Made by a program: the position numbers and the translations under genes. Source: an uncultured Lachnospiraceae bacterium (lineage in GTDB: Bacteria > Bacillota_A > Clostridia > Lachnospirales > Lachnospiraceae). From it: a stretch of DNA of 16,257 nucleotides. The DNA lies in the NCBI GenBank assembly GCA_902795715.1, contig CADBME010000378.1, positions 1-16,257 of the forward strand. The letters run 5' to 3'. The notes beneath the pieces were generated by a model. The model was not told the DNA's origin and did not search any database. It saw nothing but the letters and a program-made list of their open reading frames with translations. Positions 14,158-16,257 of the stretch are shown here, piece after piece (positions within the stretch are counted from its first letter, which is position 1; each line of letters opens with the position of its first letter).

Positions 14158-16257
14158 ATGATTAAAAATAACAGAAGGACATTGGTAATGGTTTTCGCAT
14201 TCTTGTTTGCAGTGGCCGGGCTTTTCACATCCTTTTCAGCGCCTGTACAGGCTGCCGGTCAGGGGAAGAATTCAGCACCGGATAAAAGATCCTTTCTTCG
14301 TAAATCCTCTGACTCGAATGGCGAGAATGACGGGGCAAGCGGTGTTCATTCTGATCCGACTACCTTCGAGAAGAATTTCATCCTGTCAGTAGACCAGAAG
14401 GAATACACCATTACAGAATGCGAAAGAGCTGTATCAGAGATATTAAAGCCTGAGATGAGCGACCTGGAAAAATATTACAGGCTCGCTATATGGGCAAACA
14501 AACGAGTGAAGTATGATTGGCAATTCTGGGATCGAGGCTATCATTTCGATTATTACAGTCATCAGTGGGATTCCTACGGTTGCATGAAAGAAGATGAAAA
14601 ATCGGTATGTGTCGGTATTGCAATATTCTATTCTAACCTGTGCCATGCCGCCGATTTACCATGCAGGTTTGTGCGATTAAACCCGGAATATTTAGATCAT
14701 ACGATCGATTATATTCCTAATATCAATGGAAATGCCTATTATACTGATGTGACAGAGAATGTATTCCTTAATTCGGAATATTCATCCGATGCTTTTGATG
14801 ACGTTGATAAAGCATTTGCACATATAACGCAGGATTGTACCGATACTACCTTTGACTTTAAGACGGAAGCGGATGCTTTATTGGAATCAACAGACATTAA
14901 GGAATGTTATAACAAAAGCTTTGAAGAGTGGTTTAATGAATATGCACTGCATAAAAATACAGACAAAATCTTCGCGACAGCTTATGTAGAAAAGGGAAGT
15001 GGTCGCTCCGGTACTCATTATGCTTCATATCACGATTATCCTTCAAACTTTACCGATTATCCGGACATCTGGTTTTTAGATGATTTTTATAAGGACCCGG
15101 CAGCGATAAAAGATAAAATTCTTAATAAAGAATTTGACGAGCAATTAGTCAATGTTTCCGGTGTAAGGAAAACTTATGATTGTGACACAACGGATGAACT
15201 TCAGGCAGCAGTTGCACGGGATATTTCCCTTAAGTATTTTCCGTCAAGTGAAAGTGGCAAGGTCGTTGCAAGATCAGCTCAACTTACAAATGGCGTAGAT
15301 TATAAAGTAACCTTTAATGATTATGATAAAGCAACGAAGACAGCCAGATTTACAGTAGAAGGCATCGGAGCATATACAGGTGCATATCCGATTACTGTTA
15401 AGATGAATTCGGCTGTAGTCAGCAAGGTTCCGGTTTCCAGGAAGGGACTTGTCTATAACGGAAGTGCACAGGAACTTGTGGAAGCCGGCCAGGCAGAATT
15501 CGGCGAGATGCAATATGCCCTTGGAACAAAAACGGAGGCAACAGGCAGTTTTTCCACAGAGATTCCAAGTGCAACCGATGCAGGAAAATACTATGTTTGG
15601 TATAAAGCAGTAGGCGATGCAAATCATGGGTCTACAGAAGCCCAGCTTGTAGAGTATGCAACTTCCATTGAGCCATTGCCATTACAGATAATTCTTGAAA
15701 ATTATTCCATTAAAGTGGGAGAAAGTGTGGTCATAACTCCTAAACTTGACAAGAATATACCTGTAACGTTTGTTTTTGACAACATGGATAAAGATATTGC
15801 TTCGATTGATGAGAACGGTACAGCTACCGGATTAAACGAAGGCATGGCAATTATATTTGTTGAAGCCCGGCTGAAATATTCTAGTTCAAACTATAAAGCT
15901 CCTAGGGAAAAAGCAGCTTGGATCGAAGTTGTGTCTGATAAAAAGAATGAGTCCAATAAGGTGAATAAGGAAGCCAACCCGATGACTTTGAAAGGGAAAA
16001 AGATAGCTGTCAGGTATAAGAGCTTAAAGAAAAAGTCAAAAGCAATCAAAAGAGCCAAATTATTTAAGGTAAATAATGCCCAGGGCAAACTGTCCTATAA
16101 ACTTGTTAAGGTGAAAAAAGGCAAGAAGATTGTCAAGAATAAGTTTAAGATCAGCAAAAAGACCGGTAAGGTGATTGTAAAGAAAGGATTGCCGAAAGGA
16201 ACCTACAGGATAAAAGTCAAAGTCAAAGCAGCAGGAAATGCATATTATAAGGCATCC
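14158..16257 (+). CDS. Secreted transglutaminase-like surface protein with Ig-like and lysine-rich modules, 3' partial
   Basis: The frame is open for 700 codons to the window end. Start ATG 14158 follows GAAGGGAG by 7 nt. Residues 1-32 are a signal peptide (basic IKNNRR, hydrophobic 9-28, cleavage after VQA). Residues about 95-200 form a transglutaminase/protease-like core: LEKYYRLAIWANKRVKYDW, then KSVCVG with Cys151, LDH with His181 and YTDVTEN with Asp197, a Cys-His-Asp triad with usual spacing. The tryptophan normally after the histidine is absent (HTIDY). Residues about 378-420 and 424-495 are MBG-like beta modules (GLVYNGSAQELVEAG, YVWYKAVGDANHG), residues 505-595 a Big_2-like module (SIKVGESVVITPK, ATGLNEGMAII), and from 606 a lysine-rich repeat-type module (GKKIAVRYKSLKKK, TGKVIVKKGLPKGTY) seen on many Lachnospiraceae exoproteins. 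It is probably a surface protease or crosslinking enzyme. Confidence 0.82.
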   Translation, partial: MIKNNRRTLVMVFAFLFAVAGLFTSFSAPVQAAGQGKNSAPDKRSFLRKSSDSNGENDGASGVHSDPTTFEKNFILSVDQKEYTITECERAVSEILKPEMSDLEKYYRLAIWANKRVKYDWQFWDRGYHFDYYSHQWDSYGCMKEDEKSVCVGIAIFYSNLCHAADLPCRFVRLNPEYLDHTIDYIPNINGNAYYTDVTENVFLNSEYSSDAFDDVDKAFAHITQDCTDTTFDFKTEADALLESTDIKECYNKSFEEWFNEYALHKNTDKIFATAYVEKGSGRSGTHYASYHDYPSNFTDYPDIWFLDDFYKDPAAIKDKILNKEFDEQLVNVSGVRKTYDCDTTDELQAAVARDISLKYFPSSESGKVVARSAQLTNGVDYKVTFNDYDKATKTARFTVEGIGAYTGAYPITVKMNSAVVSKVPVSRKGLVYNGSAQELVEAGQAEFGEMQYALGTKTEATGSFSTEIPSATDAGKYYVWYKAVGDANHGSTEAQLVEYATSIEPLPLQIILENYSIKVGESVVITPKLDKNIPVTFVFDNMDKDIASIDENGTATGLNEGMAIIFVEARLKYSSSNYKAPREKAAWIEVVSDKKNESNKVNKEANPMTLKGKKIAVRYKSLKKKSKAIKRAKLFKVNNAQGKLSYKLVKVKKGKKIVKNKFKISKKTGKVIVKKGLPKGTYRIKVKVKAAGNAYYKAS

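Noticed and set aside
15970..16257. Lysine-rich low-complexity tail as a frameshift or misassembled sequence
   Set aside because: The same frame stays open and the GKK..YKSLKKK and TGKVIVKKGLPKGTY pattern is a known Lachnospiraceae exoprotein module, so it is genuine coding sequence.

Overview
The window looks like chromosomal DNA of a low-to-mid GC anaerobic Firmicute, most likely a gut Lachnospiraceae. The signs are GGAGG-type ribosome binding sites, TTGACA/TATAAT-type promoters, a fermentative CoA-transferase, Clostridia-type lipoproteins, a DUF975 membrane protein, and a secreted protein ending in the lysine-rich beta-type module common on Lachnospiraceae surfaces. I see no rRNA, tRNA, CRISPR, insertion sequence or phage gene.

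Bases 1-3366: the 3' end of a peptidase T gene is followed after 20 bp by a CoA-transferase of the acetyl-CoA hydrolase/transferase family. These face a CstA-type transporter gene on the other strand, 10 bp away. Together they suggest peptide or pyruvate uptake, peptide trimming and acyl-CoA fermentation.

Bases 3472-6154: a divergent pair of membrane-protein units. A DUF975 protein is on the minus strand. On the plus strand a Pr6Pr/FAR-17a-like protein is tightly coupled to a YwaF-like protein, ending at a strong terminator. The shared 323-bp intergenic region carries recognisable promoters on both strands and an 11-bp-period direct repeat.

Bases 6188-8442: a small lipoprotein gene with an unusual 19-bp-spacer promoter containing a dyad, then a gene graveyard. 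This holds a 5'-truncated DapA-family lyase (minus) fused head-to-head with a 5'-truncated pyridine-nucleotide/FAD oxidoreductase (plus), and a remnant of an iron-containing alcohol dehydrogenase with a large internal deletion.

Bases 8642-13099: the most interesting unit is a four-gene, overlap-coupled operon. It encodes a lipid-anchored M13 (neprilysin/PepO-type) zinc peptidase with a complete set of catalytic residues, an ABC-2-type ATPase and two paralogous permeases. The arrangement suggests an extracytoplasmic peptidase working with a peptide-handling or peptide-antibiotic-resistance ABC exporter. That function is inferred, not shown.

Bases 13150-16257: an AIM24-family protein (minus) is divergent from a large secreted transglutaminase-like surface protein (plus) that runs off the end of the window; both have recognisable promoters.
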